Shown here in pieces: positions 37,095 through 46,940 of a stretch of 64,000 nucleotides of DNA (positions within the stretch are counted from its first letter, which is position 1; each line of letters begins with the position of its first letter). The position numbers and the translations under genes are program-made. Source of the DNA: Chitinophaga pinensis (GTDB taxonomy: Bacteria; Bacteroidota; Bacteroidia; M30B66); the NCBI GenBank assembly GCA_945883545.1, contig CAMCXT010000014.1, positions 1-64,000 of the forward strand, read 5' to 3'. The notes beneath the pieces were generated by a model. The model did not search any database and had not been told where the DNA came from. It saw nothing but the letters and a program-made list of their open reading frames with translations.

Positions 37095-37841
37095 TTACTT
37101 CGCGATGCTCAAACGGCTAGTTGAAGATTTTCCACCTACGTTCATTTTAACGAAGTAGATACCAGCAACAGCAGTTTCCATGTTCAAAGTTTGCTTGTAA
37201 GAACCTGGAAGCATTTCGCCAAGGTTGTTAACATCAACACGCTGACCAAGTGCATTGTAAACTTCGATGCTTACTTCAGATGGAGTAGCAACATTGAATT
37301 CTACATTAGCAACATCAGCAGTTGGGTTAGGGAAAACTGAGAAGTTAACAGTTGATCCAACAAGTTCGAAACCTGCAGGAGAACCATCGCACTGAAGGCA
37401 ACGATCCCAGCAAAACTGAAGTGTAATGTCAGCATCAGGAACTACCAAAGTACGGTTTACGTTACCAGCACCATCATCAGTACCACATCCGTCAGCACCA
37501 ATAGTATTAGCTGCATCAGTTCCTTCGTTAGTACCCCAATCGTTGTTAACGAATTTGTAAAGTTGGGTTAAACCGATCGATGCTGTTGGGTAAGCGATAG
37601 TAATAGCCCAAACGTTTGTTGAACCTTCCTGCGTCATTGCATTAGCAGCATCAGATGGCGTCCAATCTGGATTAGTTGCTCCATTTGTAGTAAAATTTCC
37701 TCCAATACGAATACCGTTAGCTCCCAAAGTGTTTCCAGCAGCTAGGTAATCTGTGATGTCTACCTTGTAAGTAACATTCACTTGAGCAAAAGAAGCTGAA
37801 GCCATCAAAAGGGCAGCAGCCATTGTGTAGAGTTTTCTCAT
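37095..37841 (-). CDS. T9SS-secreted starch-binding-like protein of the starch locus
   Basis: 248 residues with a signal peptide (MRKLYTMAAALLMASASFAQ). The first domain (NVTYKVDITDYL, NGIRIGGNFTTNG, LYKFVNNDWG) resembles the short beta-sandwich seen in starch-binding proteins and is related to the two domains of the gene at 45.9 kb. A Cys-rich turn (CWDRCLQCDGS) precedes a T9SS sorting domain (VFPNPTADV, GIYFVKM). It is the last gene of the starch locus and probably binds glucan at the surface, in place of a SusE lipoprotein. It has its own -7 element. Confidence 0.8.
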   Translation of the reverse strand: MRKLYTMAAALLMASASFAQVNVTYKVDITDYLAAGNTLGANGIRIGGNFTTNGATNPDWTPSDAANAMTQEGSTNVWAITIAYPTASIGLTQLYKFVNNDWGTNEGTDAANTIGADGCGTDDGAGNVNRTLVVPDADITLQFCWDRCLQCDGSPAGFELVGSTVNFSVFPNPTADVANVEFNVATPSEVSIEVYNALGQRVDVNNLGEMLPGSYKQTLNMETAVAGIYFVKMNVGGKSSTSRLSIAK

Positions 37842-37873
37842 AGTTTAGTTGTTTTATTTGTGGTTATTGAATT

Positions 37874-37881
37874 CAAAGTTA
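37874..37881 (-). promoter_or_regulatory. -7 promoter element of the starch-binding-like gene
   Basis: Minus-strand TAACTTTG matches TAnnTTTG, 32 bases before the ATG. It suggests the gene is also expressed apart from susCD. Confidence 0.5.
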
Positions 37882-37973
37882 CACAGCACAAATAGAAATT
37901 AAAAGGATGTGAAAGTGTATAATTAACAATTTCATATCGAAAAGTTCTCTTTGAGCTATTTTTTAAGTTGAAA

Positions 37974-38010
37974 CATCCTGAAACACCTCGAAAAAAGGCG
38001 CTTCAGGATG
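37974..38010 (-). terminator. Long hairpin after susD
   Basis: CATCCTGAA pairs with TTCAGGATG, and the stem continues inward by six more pairs (two wobbles) to a 7-base loop. Its minus-strand 3' flank is only TTTC, so it may be a weak terminator or an RNA-stabilising structure at the 3' end of the susC-susD transcript. Confidence 0.55.
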
Positions 38011-38015
38011 AATTT

Positions 38016-39668
38016 TTAGTATCCAGGATTTTGTTTCAAATTCGGATTAGCAGTTAGCTCAGTAGCTGGTAGCGGATACAAATTCAAGTGTTCTGAAGTT
38101 GAACTTCCACTAACATTGTTGCCTTTCCAAGTCCAAGTGTAGCTTCCACCTGTGAATTTACCGAAACGAATCAAATCGGTTCTGCGGTGTGCTTCCCAAT
38201 AAAGTTCACGAGAACGTTCCGACAAAATATCATCCAGCGTGAGTGTAGCTACATTTTGATTAGAATTACCATAAGCACGTTCACGCAAAGCGTTGAAATA
38301 ATTCACTGCTTGACCAAGCGATCCGCCACCTCCGCGGAGATGCGCTTCTGCATAAATCAAATAAACATCCGCCAAGCGGAACATTGGAAAATCGGTATCC
38401 GCAAAACTTGAGTTGCTTCCAAATACATTTGAAGAAGTGAGATTTCTGAATTTCTTCACTACATACCCTTCGTTCAATGTGAGCGAAGACCCTGGAAGTA
38501 CAGAAATATCTGGAGTTCTGCCACCAACAACAAATTGGAAACGTGAATCGGCAGTTGAGTCAGGGAACTGATTAATCAACTCCTTACAAGCCAATAATCC
38601 TTGCCAAGAAGCCGTACTTCCAGTTGTATCTCTCAAGCTAAATGCTGGATAGGCTGAACCGTAAGTCTTGATTAGCCCAACATTCACCCCTGATGTGAAA
38701 GTATCCGTTGGGAAACCTGATGCATTGATCAAGAAGGTTGTTGCACCGTACGACAAAGTTCTGGTTCCATCGCTGGTTACTGGGAAGATGATTTCAGGCG
38801 AGTTTTGATTGTCGGCGCGGAAAACATCTGTGTAACGAGTTGAAAGACTAAATGCTCCAGAATTGATCACCTTTTCGCTGTATGTAATTGCATCTGCGTA
38901 GCGATTGGTTCCCACATAAACATTGGCATTGAGGTAAAGTTTTGCAAGGAGTGTTTGTGCAGCTTCTTTGCTTGCTCTTCCATATTCCTGAGAACTTGCA
39001 GCAGCCAATGTAGATTCTACATCAAGAAGTTCGCTTTCAATATAATCGAACAAAAACTGACGATTGGCTTGAGTTGGAAATTCAGTTCCTGGAAATTTAT
39101 TCTCGTCGGTGATGTCTGGAATATTTCCGAAAATATCCATTGCGTGGAACAAGCTCAAAGATTTGAGGAATCGAGCTTCTGCACGGTAGGTGCGGATTCT
39201 ATTCTTGTCTTCATCGCTAAATCCACGGTCATCTAAAAGTTCATCAGAAGATTGCTTGATGAACTCGTTGCAAGATGTGATCTGGTAAAGGAAACGGAGA
39301 TAACCTCCACGAACCCACTGATTTCCATCAGACCAAGTCCACTTTCCAAGATCAGGAATACCTGTGTCGTTCCAACGGCATTTGGCTTCGTCGGTTGGAA
39401 GTTCTTGAAGTTTCCACAACATGCGCAAGTATTGTGAAAAGCCCTCATCAACGATTGCTGTTGAAATATCGGCATTTCCAGCAGGCCCATTCTGCCCTGT
39501 TACAGCCAAGCCTGCATAAAGCTTCGCCAAAACATGGATGTAATTGCTCGGATCTTTGTAGATCGTGATTGACGTTTGCTCATAAAAAGGCTCCCTGTCG
39601 AGGTCCTTCAAACAAGAAGAAAGCAGGAATACAAACGTGATTGATAAAAGGAATATTGAACGTTTCAT
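38016..39668 (-). CDS. susD: SusD/RagB-type glycan-binding outer-membrane lipoprotein
   Basis: SusD caps the SusC barrel and binds the glycan for uptake. 550 residues from the ATG at 39668, giving a lipobox FLLSSC (Cys19) followed by LKDLDRE, the charged context of surface-exported Bacteroidota lipoproteins. Family motifs: residues EARFLKSLSLFHAMDIFGNIP, AQTLLAKLYLNANVY, PMFRLADVYLIYAEAHLR and ILSERSRELYWEAHRRTDLIR spread over the protein. It starts 10 bases after the susC stop. An earlier start (39698) would overlap susC and spoil the signal peptide. Confidence 0.94.
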   Translation of the reverse strand: MKRSIFLLSITFVFLLSSCLKDLDREPFYEQTSITIYKDPSNYIHVLAKLYAGLAVTGQNGPAGNADISTAIVDEGFSQYLRMLWKLQELPTDEAKCRWNDTGIPDLGKWTWSDGNQWVRGGYLRFLYQITSCNEFIKQSSDELLDDRGFSDEDKNRIRTYRAEARFLKSLSLFHAMDIFGNIPDITDENKFPGTEFPTQANRQFLFDYIESELLDVESTLAAASSQEYGRASKEAAQTLLAKLYLNANVYVGTNRYADAITYSEKVINSGAFSLSTRYTDVFRADNQNSPEIIFPVTSDGTRTLSYGATTFLINASGFPTDTFTSGVNVGLIKTYGSAYPAFSLRDTTGSTASWQGLLACKELINQFPDSTADSRFQFVVGGRTPDISVLPGSSLTLNEGYVVKKFRNLTSSNVFGSNSSFADTDFPMFRLADVYLIYAEAHLRGGGGSLGQAVNYFNALRERAYGNSNQNVATLTLDDILSERSRELYWEAHRRTDLIRFGKFTGGSYTWTWKGNNVSGSSTSEHLNLYPLPATELTANPNLKQNPGY

Positions 39669-39678
39669 GTTTCTTCGA

Positions 39679-42600
39679 TTAGAGTTGGATGTTAGCACCT
39701 AAAGAGAAAATTCTTGGACGCGGGTAGATGTTGTTGTCGATTCCATTGAAAATCTCAGGATCGATACCGCTGTATTTGGTGAATACAAATGCATTTTGAA
39801 CAGTCATAAATACACGAAGGTTCGAAATGCGTTTCCCTATTCCACCGAAATTATACCCCAAATTGATGTTATCAATTCTGAAGAACGTTGCTTTTTCAAG
39901 GTAGTAATCTGACTGAAGTTGACGGCTCTTGAAACCAGAGTTCAAGACATCGGTTGACCCATTGTTGATGTTGTTTTGAGCTGTAACGATGTTGTCTTGA
40001 ACACCAGTATTTGAGTGGAAGTTGTTGTACACGTAGTTTCCAAAGCTTCCGCGAGCCGCAATGCCCAAAGTAAACTTCTTGTAGGTGATTGAAGTATTTA
40101 CACCCAATAGCATTTGCGGCTGTGAACTTTCAGCACGGTAACGGTCTTGGTCGTTGATTATACCATCGTTGTTGCGGTCAACATAAGCATCCAACAAGGT
40201 GTACTGATTTCCATCAGGCCCAGTTTGGTTGGCTTCGATAGGTTTTCCTGCAGCATCATATTTCTGTTCGTAAACGAAGAAGGTGTTGATCGGGAATCCA
40301 ACTGAATTCACTTGAATAAAACTTCCAACGTTACCAGCAATTCCGCCAGTTTCAGTACCTAAATCGTTTGGATTCGGGAAGCGATCCAAGGCAATGATTT
40401 TGTTTCTGTTTGCTGTGATGTTGAAGCCAAATTGCCATTCAAAATCTTTTTTCACGATTGGAACAGTGTTCAAGATGAACTCAATCCCTTTGTTTTCGAT
40501 TTCTCCAACGTTGGTTAAAACGCGGGTTCCGAAGTTAATCCCTGCGGGGATATTGATCTCTGCAATCAAATCGGAGGTTTTCTTCAAGTAAGCATCGATG
40601 CTTCCGCTGATGCGGCCATTGAAGAATCCAAAATCGAAACCTCCATTGTATGTAGTTGTCGATTCCCAGCGGAAAGCAGGATCGTACACATTCGGACGAA
40701 GCGTGTAGTAGAAGTTGTTTCCGAACTGGTATTGCGCAGTGTTTTCACCTTGCACGTAAAGTGGAAGGTAGTTGAAGTTGTTTCCAACATCTTGTTGCCC
40801 AGTAACACCGTATCCTAAACGGAGTTTGAAATCTGAAAGGTTTTTGAATTTCTTGAACAACTTCTCATCCGAAATTCTCCAAGCGAAAGCTGCTGAAGGG
40901 AAAAGTCCCCAACGAACATTCTTTGCGAAACGGGAAGAACCATCATTACGCAAGGTGAATGTAAACAAGTACTTCTGGTTGAAGGTATAGTTCAAACGAC
41001 CGTAAGTTGAAATCAAGGTGTTTTGCGCCTTGCTGAAAGGGAAAACTGGCGCTTGCGTTCCAACGATGGTGTCGCCTTGTCCGTCGAGCTGACGAATATT
41101 TGGCGATTCGAAGTACCAATCTTGGTATGAATAACCAGCAATTACATCCACAGTACTCTTGATTTTCTTGAATTCTTTCTTGTAGTTCAAGTAAAACTCG
41201 AGCAGTTTGTTTTGGCGTTTTTGCTCATATTCGCTGAAACGGCCTTTGTTTTCGATGGTATAAACTGCAGCAGCAGAATCGGCAATTGTATTTGTACCAG
41301 ATCCGTTGCTGATGTCATACCCAACGTTTACGTTAGCACGCAAATCAGGCAAGAAATGGAATTTGTAATCTGCTTGTAGGTTACCAATGTGACGAATAAC
41401 TGTAGAAATGTCTTCTTGCTGTTCGATCAAACCAACTGGATTTCTCACAGAAAGAATGTTTGGAATTGGACCAGCTTCCCATTCGAAGAATCCACCATAA
41501 CGTGTGCTCTCGGTTCTAACTTGCTGGGTTGGATCGAAAGCAACGGCTGCACCGATGGCTCCTTGATTTGCGAAAAAGCTATTGCTTAAGGTTGATTTTT
41601 GGTTGATCTCAAGCTTCAAGTGATCTTTAAAGAACTTTGGTGAAAGATTCAAATTCACCGTATTTCTCTGCATGTTGTCTTTGATAAGGATACCGTTTTG
41701 ATTGAGGTAACCTAGCGACAAACGGTAAGGAAGTTTTTTAATTCCTCCAGTAAAAGAAAGCCCATTGTCGGAAGAAACTGCTTCTCTGTAAATTTCCTTT
41801 TGCCAGTTGGTATTCGAAGTTCCTAGGAAGCCAGCTAGTGCAGGATCAACAGAATTGATGTATTCGCGAAGTTCATCGGCAGTGAAAACATCAGCATACT
41901 TGGCAATAGTTGCCACAGAATTAACTGTGTTGAATTCAATCTTGAACTTGTCGCCTTCTTTACCTTTTTTGGTTGTAACGATGATAACACCGTTCGATGC
42001 ACGTGAACCGTAGATTGCAGTTGCTGATGCATCTTTCAACACTGTGATATTTTCGATATCGTTCGGATTGATCAAGCTCAATGGATTTGGTGAACCTGCA
42101 ATAGCATCGTTCGCTACAGGAACGCCATCAATCACGATAAGCGGATCGTTTGAAGCGTTCAATGATGAACCACCACGGATACGAATCGTGCTTCCAGATC
42201 CTGGTGAACCTCCATTTTGGGTTACTTGAACACCAGCCGCTTTACCCATGATGAGCTGTTCGGGTGTGGTTACAGAACCTTTGTTGAAGTCTTTCGAATT
42301 GATTGAAGTAACCGCACCGGTAAGGTCTTTTTTCTCTGTTGACCCATAACCAACCACGACCAATTCAGTAAGATCGTTTATTGAAGGCTTCATTTTGAAG
42401 TTGGCTTCAACATTTTGCCCTTTCACAGCGTTCACGACCATCTCTTGACGCTCATAGCCGAGCAATGAAACTTCCAATGTGGTTGCCCCTTCGGTAGTAA
42501 CTTTGATCGAATATTTCCCTTCTAAATTTGTTGTTGAACCAATGGAAGTGCCCTTGATTCGAACTGCGACACCAACAATGGCTTCGTTTTTCTCGTCGAG

Positions 42601-42684
42601 GACAGTCCCTGAAATTGTCTGTGCTTTAATCGCCACTGGAAAAAGCAGCAAAATGACCAAAGCGGCACGTAGCAATTGACTCAT
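39679..42684 (-). CDS. susC: SusC/RagA-type TonB-dependent outer-membrane transporter
   Basis: 1001 residues. After the signal peptide (MSQLLRAALVILLLFPVAIKAQ) comes the CarboxypepD_reg-like domain (ISGTVLDEKNEAIVGVAVRIKG), then the SusC signature (ELVVVGYGSTEKKDLTGAV), the plug (IRIRGGSSLNASNDPLIVIDG) and a 22-strand barrel ending near PRIFSLGANIQL. It imports large glucans using TonB energy. It lies 19 bases after the alpha-amylase gene and 10 bases before susD, an operon. The protein has no N-terminal STN domain, so signalling through an anti-sigma factor is unlikely. Confidence 0.95.
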   Translation of the reverse strand: MSQLLRAALVILLLFPVAIKAQTISGTVLDEKNEAIVGVAVRIKGTSIGSTTNLEGKYSIKVTTEGATTLEVSLLGYERQEMVVNAVKGQNVEANFKMKPSINDLTELVVVGYGSTEKKDLTGAVTSINSKDFNKGSVTTPEQLIMGKAAGVQVTQNGGSPGSGSTIRIRGGSSLNASNDPLIVIDGVPVANDAIAGSPNPLSLINPNDIENITVLKDASATAIYGSRASNGVIIVTTKKGKEGDKFKIEFNTVNSVATIAKYADVFTADELREYINSVDPALAGFLGTSNTNWQKEIYREAVSSDNGLSFTGGIKKLPYRLSLGYLNQNGILIKDNMQRNTVNLNLSPKFFKDHLKLEINQKSTLSNSFFANQGAIGAAVAFDPTQQVRTESTRYGGFFEWEAGPIPNILSVRNPVGLIEQQEDISTVIRHIGNLQADYKFHFLPDLRANVNVGYDISNGSGTNTIADSAAAVYTIENKGRFSEYEQKRQNKLLEFYLNYKKEFKKIKSTVDVIAGYSYQDWYFESPNIRQLDGQGDTIVGTQAPVFPFSKAQNTLISTYGRLNYTFNQKYLFTFTLRNDGSSRFAKNVRWGLFPSAAFAWRISDEKLFKKFKNLSDFKLRLGYGVTGQQDVGNNFNYLPLYVQGENTAQYQFGNNFYYTLRPNVYDPAFRWESTTTYNGGFDFGFFNGRISGSIDAYLKKTSDLIAEINIPAGINFGTRVLTNVGEIENKGIEFILNTVPIVKKDFEWQFGFNITANRNKIIALDRFPNPNDLGTETGGIAGNVGSFIQVNSVGFPINTFFVYEQKYDAAGKPIEANQTGPDGNQYTLLDAYVDRNNDGIINDQDRYRAESSQPQMLLGVNTSITYKKFTLGIAARGSFGNYVYNNFHSNTGVQDNIVTAQNNINNGSTDVLNSGFKSRQLQSDYYLEKATFFRIDNINLGYNFGGIGKRISNLRVFMTVQNAFVFTKYSGIDPEIFNGIDNNIYPRPRIFSLGANIQL

Positions 42685-42703
42685 AGGCCTGTTTTAGTGA
42701 TGG

Positions 42704-45577
42704 TTATTGTTTGACTATTTTGGTTGAAAAGACTTTACCCGACTGCTGAATTCTACAGAAATAGAGACCATTCGGAAGTTCAGAATTAGCCATTTGAACG
42801 ATTTCGTCGCCATTTGTTTGTTTACTCCATACAGATCGGCCTGCAATATCGAAAATTTCTACGTCGGCTTTCTTCGCGCCCAAAGGAAGAATGATGGTTA
42901 GTTGATCGTTGAAAGGATTTGGGAAGACGAAAATCTGTGCTTCATCTTCAAGGTTATTGATGCTGTTAGGTACTCCACCATAGGTGTTTGTTGGTGGCGT
43001 TACACGTTGGTTGAGATATACATGGTATTCGCCAGCAGCAAGATTTAAAGAGGTGTTGGTGTTTGAAATGTTGATGCTGTCGCCTTCGAGGTAATCATAC
43101 CATTTTCCTGTTTGGGTGAAATTTACATTTATGCTTCCGCCAACAACATCAAAGTTTCCAACAATGATGGCATCCAAACCATTGCTATCGAAGCGAAGCC
43201 ATTTCATGTAAGGCCCGAGTTCCATCCCTACATTAAGATCGCGGAAAACAGGATAAGTCGTTTTCAAGTAATTCAATTTTCGGTAAGTGTCGAAAACGCC
43301 TCTTCGGTTGATGTTATCATAATATTGCCAAACTACAGGCTTCGCAGATGTTCTGCAATCTTCAGAGATGCTCCCGTTTGAACATCTATTGATGGAGAAG
43401 TCGTAGCCGAGCTCGCCAAATTGCCAAATCATTTTTGGACCTGGAAGGGGAATGAAAAAGCAGGCTGCCAAAGACATTCTATCGAGCGCTGTATTGAGGG
43501 TTCGAGTAGAGTAACCATCCACTTGATTGCCAAAGTTGACATTCTTGTACATCAACCGTTCTTCATCGTGGCTTTCCATGTATTGCATTAGGCCATAGTT
43601 GCTCCAGCCACGCGCTTGAGGTGTGTTGCTGTAAAGGTTTTGGTTGTTTCCGTTTAAGAAACCCATGGTTGCTTCATTATAAACTGAAGTTCCTTTTGCC
43701 CACATCATGATTCCACCGTTGGCGTAGGCTAACTCTTCATTCCATGCACCGAAGTGCTCGAGAATCATATATGGATCGTCGGCAATTGAACGGTAGTGGT
43801 TCACATAATCGTAAATGATATCAATACGGCTCTGATCGAAATTTCCCCAAAGGCCAACATTGCTGCCCGAATTGGTTTGTGTGAAGCCTTTGCTCAAGTC
43901 GAAACGAAACCCGTCGAACTTATAATCTTGAAGCCAGTGTTGCCCCACTTTCTTGATGAAGTACCTGGTTGCTTGACTTTCATGGTTAAAATCGTAGCCA
44001 ACATTGAATGGGTGTCGAGCCACCGAATTGAACCAAGGATTCTCGGCTGAAGTTTCTCCGAACTCACCAGCTTCTGGGTTAAAGTACATTTGAACCATCG
44101 GATTCTGTCCGAAAGAGTGGTTAAATACCACATCCAGAATCACTGCCATACCTCTTCGGTGACAAGAATCAATCAGTTCCTTCAGCTTGTTTTTTGTGCC
44201 ATAAGCCTTATCCAATGCCATGAAAAATGATGGATTGTAGCCCCAGCTGTCGTTGCCTTCGAATTCGGCCAAAGGCATAAACTGAATGGCATTTACACCC
44301 AGTGCATCGAGATAAGGCAGGCGATCTAGAACCTCTTGGAATGAGCGTTCGGTACTAAAATCACGAACCAACAATTCGTAAACAACTAGATCTTCTTTCT
44401 CGGGCTTGGTGTAGGAATAACTATTGTCCCATTGATAATCTTCTTCGGTGGTATTGAGAATTCCGACAATACCTTCTGCCTTTCCGGTTGGATAAGGAAT
44501 TAGATCAGGGAAAGTTTGATTGGAAATATATTGATCATTCCAAGGGTCTAAGATTTTTTGAACGTATGGATCTGTAACTCGCTGACCTTCCCAACCAATA
44601 TTGTATTGGAATCGATATTCATTCCCAGGCGTTAAGCCTGATATTTCGATCCAATAATGTTGCCCGTCGGGTGTGCGCTTCATGCTGTAGGCAGGATCGA
44701 AATTCCAATCGTTGAAATCGCCCAAAACATAGATAAATTCTTTGCCTGGTGCACGGAGTTGGAGATAAGCAGTAGTATCGTTTGGATAAATTATCCCCTC
44801 AAAACCATAAGCTGGAATGGCACTAACTGTTACGGCAGAATGGCGAGTGAGTAGAACTGTGTCGCGGATAATTTGAGCACCATTGTTTGCTATGAACTCA
44901 AGTGTATGAATGCCATCGCTGAGGTCGTTTGTATTGAGTGAATAATTGAGTATCGTTGTTCCTGCATCGCTCAAAACAGAAACGCCATCCAAGGTAAATT
45001 CCATGATGGCGTTTGCAGATGTTTGTCCAACGAAATTCACTGTTTCCCCGGCAGGTAGCAATAAACTTGATTGATCATGTGAGGTGATTGCAGCAGAGAA
45101 AGATGTTGTAGGAAGGTCGATAAAAATGTCGGAGCCCGCAGATGTTTTTCCGGTGAGCGTACCTGTTGAATTTCGGAAAACCAAGCACAACTTACTAATT
45201 ACAGCTGCCGCCGGAACTGCAGCATTGTTGTTTGAATTTTCGCTGAACCACTCACGAATGGTTGGTTGAATATCGAGCGTGTAAATATTGGAAGTGCCCA
45301 CTCTTGTCATAGCAACACGTGCATCAACAGTGCCCCAATTTCCAACAACATATTGCCAATTGCTGTTGTTTATGGTAAGCCCCATATGAGCATAAACAAT
45401 CTGTCCAACTGGTAGATTCGCAAGACCTGCATTACCTTGACTAGCATCAAAGGTCAATGTTACCGGGGAATTACCAGAAGGGAAAGGAGGGTTAAGAGTA
45501 ACTACCGACTGACTAAATGCTGCAGCAGGAAAAGTGACGAAAAAGGCTAATAAAATTCTGTGGATAAATAGTTTCAT
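42704..45577 (-). CDS. T9SS-secreted GH13 alpha-amylase
   Basis: 957 residues from the ATG at 45577. An N-terminal CBM-like segment is followed by a CBM48/E-set domain (YLQLRAPGKEFIYVLGDFND, WIEISGLTPGNEYRF) and a GH13 barrel: region I DVVFNHS, region II GFRFDLSKG with the nucleophile Asp, region III ILEHFG with the acid/base Glu, and region IV ESHDEE. A C-terminal beta domain and a T9SS sorting domain (VFPNPFNDQ, GLYFCRI) complete it. It should cut starch or glycogen outside the cell and feed SusCD. It heads the amylase-susC-susD operon. The use of a T9SS amylase instead of a SusG lipoprotein is notable. Confidence 0.94.
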   Translation of the reverse strand: MKLFIHRILLAFFVTFPAAAFSQSVVTLNPPFPSGNSPVTLTFDASQGNAGLANLPVGQIVYAHMGLTINNSNWQYVVGNWGTVDARVAMTRVGTSNIYTLDIQPTIREWFSENSNNNAAVPAAAVISKLCLVFRNSTGTLTGKTSAGSDIFIDLPTTSFSAAITSHDQSSLLLPAGETVNFVGQTSANAIMEFTLDGVSVLSDAGTTILNYSLNTNDLSDGIHTLEFIANNGAQIIRDTVLLTRHSAVTVSAIPAYGFEGIIYPNDTTAYLQLRAPGKEFIYVLGDFNDWNFDPAYSMKRTPDGQHYWIEISGLTPGNEYRFQYNIGWEGQRVTDPYVQKILDPWNDQYISNQTFPDLIPYPTGKAEGIVGILNTTEEDYQWDNSYSYTKPEKEDLVVYELLVRDFSTERSFQEVLDRLPYLDALGVNAIQFMPLAEFEGNDSWGYNPSFFMALDKAYGTKNKLKELIDSCHRRGMAVILDVVFNHSFGQNPMVQMYFNPEAGEFGETSAENPWFNSVARHPFNVGYDFNHESQATRYFIKKVGQHWLQDYKFDGFRFDLSKGFTQTNSGSNVGLWGNFDQSRIDIIYDYVNHYRSIADDPYMILEHFGAWNEELAYANGGIMMWAKGTSVYNEATMGFLNGNNQNLYSNTPQARGWSNYGLMQYMESHDEERLMYKNVNFGNQVDGYSTRTLNTALDRMSLAACFFIPLPGPKMIWQFGELGYDFSINRCSNGSISEDCRTSAKPVVWQYYDNINRRGVFDTYRKLNYLKTTYPVFRDLNVGMELGPYMKWLRFDSNGLDAIIVGNFDVVGGSINVNFTQTGKWYDYLEGDSINISNTNTSLNLAAGEYHVYLNQRVTPPTNTYGGVPNSINNLEDEAQIFVFPNPFNDQLTIILPLGAKKADVEIFDIAGRSVWSKQTNGDEIVQMANSELPNGLYFCRIQQSGKVFSTKIVKQ

Positions 45578-45872
45578 AGGTCGCACGGATCAACGTTTCA
45601 AGACTCGAAGGTAAAAACTAAAGTGTTATTTCTACACTATACACATTTGTGCAAAAGCAACATCAATCTGTATTGCACTCATTATCTGTAAGATAAAATT
45701 CACAAAAGACTTAATTTTGTTAATATCTCAACGCTGATTGTTTCCAATTTACACTATTGGGTTAGGGGGTTGGTTCATTAACAAATGAATGGTGAAAATT
45801 AATTGAATGTTAAGGGCATTGCAAGAATTGAAAGGTTGAATTTCGCTATAAATCAATCTAAAACAAATTCTC
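45578..45872. other. Divergent promoter region of the starch locus (295 bases)
   Basis: AT-rich DNA between the amylase and the divergent binding-protein gene. Visible are a near -7 element for the minus strand (TACCTTCG, 45606-45613) and a short CACA-TT-TGTG repeat near 45652. No SusR-, HTCS- or sigma/anti-sigma-type regulator gene is nearby. Confidence 0.4.
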
Positions 45873-46883
45873 ATGAAACAACGTTTACTCGTTATTTTTT
45901 CGATTATTGCCATAAGCTTTACAGCTCAGGCTCAGTACAATGTAACCTTCAGGGTAGATATGACCGGCGTTTCTCCAAGTGCAAATGGCATTTCAGTAGC
46001 AGGTAATTTTCAAAGTGCGATCGGCCAAGTGGATTTCAATCCGGGCGATAATGTATTGGTGCAAGAAGGTGCAACCAATATTTATTCGACAACGGTGAAT
46101 TTGCCAGAAGGAATTTATGAATATAAGTTCTACAACGGCAACACTTTAGACAATGCTGAGAATGTTCCAACTGCCAATACTTATCCTGGAACAACAAATC
46201 GTTACACACCTGTATTTAGCGACACTACACTTGAAGCATTTCTATTTTCAGGCTCAGCGCCAGCAGGAAAAGAACTACTAGAATTTAGTGTTAATCTTCA
46301 GTTTTTCACTCCGAACGACAACGGCGTGTTTGTGGCTGGTGATTTCCAAACTGCAGCAGGATTTGCTTCAAATTGGACTCCCGGAATTACCCGTATGATC
46401 GACTTCATGCCGTTTGATGTTGAGCAGATTTATACTATCCAAACTTGGGTTCCTGCAGGTACTTATCTTTTTAAGTATACCAATGGACCAACTTGGGGAA
46501 ATGTAGAAACAGTGCCATCAGCCTGTGGTGTGGGTGTTGATTTTAATCGTCAAGTTACAGTAACACAAGGCGTTCCTCAAGAAGTTGTTTTGTGTTACAG
46601 CACTTGTGATGCTGCATGTGTATCTGTTTCGACAGGCGAAACTGTAGAAACCGGTTTTGTTTTAATGCCTAATCCAGCGAATGAATCTGCAGTTTTACGT
46701 TTCAATCAGCCAAATGCCAAGTTCAATGTTGTGATGACAGATATGACTGGTCGTCGCATCATGGCAGCCAACAATCAAGTTCAACAAATGATCATTGAGC
46801 GTAACGAACTTCCAACGGGAATGTATATCCTTCAAATTGAGAACGAAGGCAACGTTTCTACAAGCAAATTGATCTTCAACTAA
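45873..46883 (+). CDS. T9SS-secreted protein with two starch-binding-like domains
   Basis: 336 residues with a signal peptide (ending SFTAQAQ). Two repeated beta-sandwich units follow: YNVTFRVDMTGVSPSANGIS...AGNFQSAIG and LEFSVNLQFFTPNDNGVFV...GDFQTAAGFASNW, each with an aromatic-rich strand (YEYKFYNG, YLFKYTNG) like starch-binding or E-set modules. A Cys-rich linker and a T9SS sorting domain (LMPNPANES, GMYILQI) end it. It lies divergent from the amylase operon and resembles the binding protein at 37.1 kb. A glucan-binding surface role is inferred. Confidence 0.8.
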   Translation: MKQRLLVIFSIIAISFTAQAQYNVTFRVDMTGVSPSANGISVAGNFQSAIGQVDFNPGDNVLVQEGATNIYSTTVNLPEGIYEYKFYNGNTLDNAENVPTANTYPGTTNRYTPVFSDTTLEAFLFSGSAPAGKELLEFSVNLQFFTPNDNGVFVAGDFQTAAGFASNWTPGITRMIDFMPFDVEQIYTIQTWVPAGTYLFKYTNGPTWGNVETVPSACGVGVDFNRQVTVTQGVPQEVVLCYSTCDAACVSVSTGETVETGFVLMPNPANESAVLRFNQPNAKFNVVMTDMTGRRIMAANNQVQQMIIERNELPTGMYILQIENEGNVSTSKLIFN

Positions 46884-46902
46884 GATTACTTAGTTCTCTC
46901 AA

Positions 46903-46936
46903 AAAAGGCTCCGGTGTTCAATCATCGGAGCCTTTT
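46903..46936. terminator. Bidirectional rho-independent terminator
   Basis: An 11-bp stem (AAAAGGCTCCG, 46903-46913 with 46926-46936), 12-base loop, between the binding-protein gene and nhaD. Confidence 0.85.
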
Positions 46937-46940
46937 ATAT

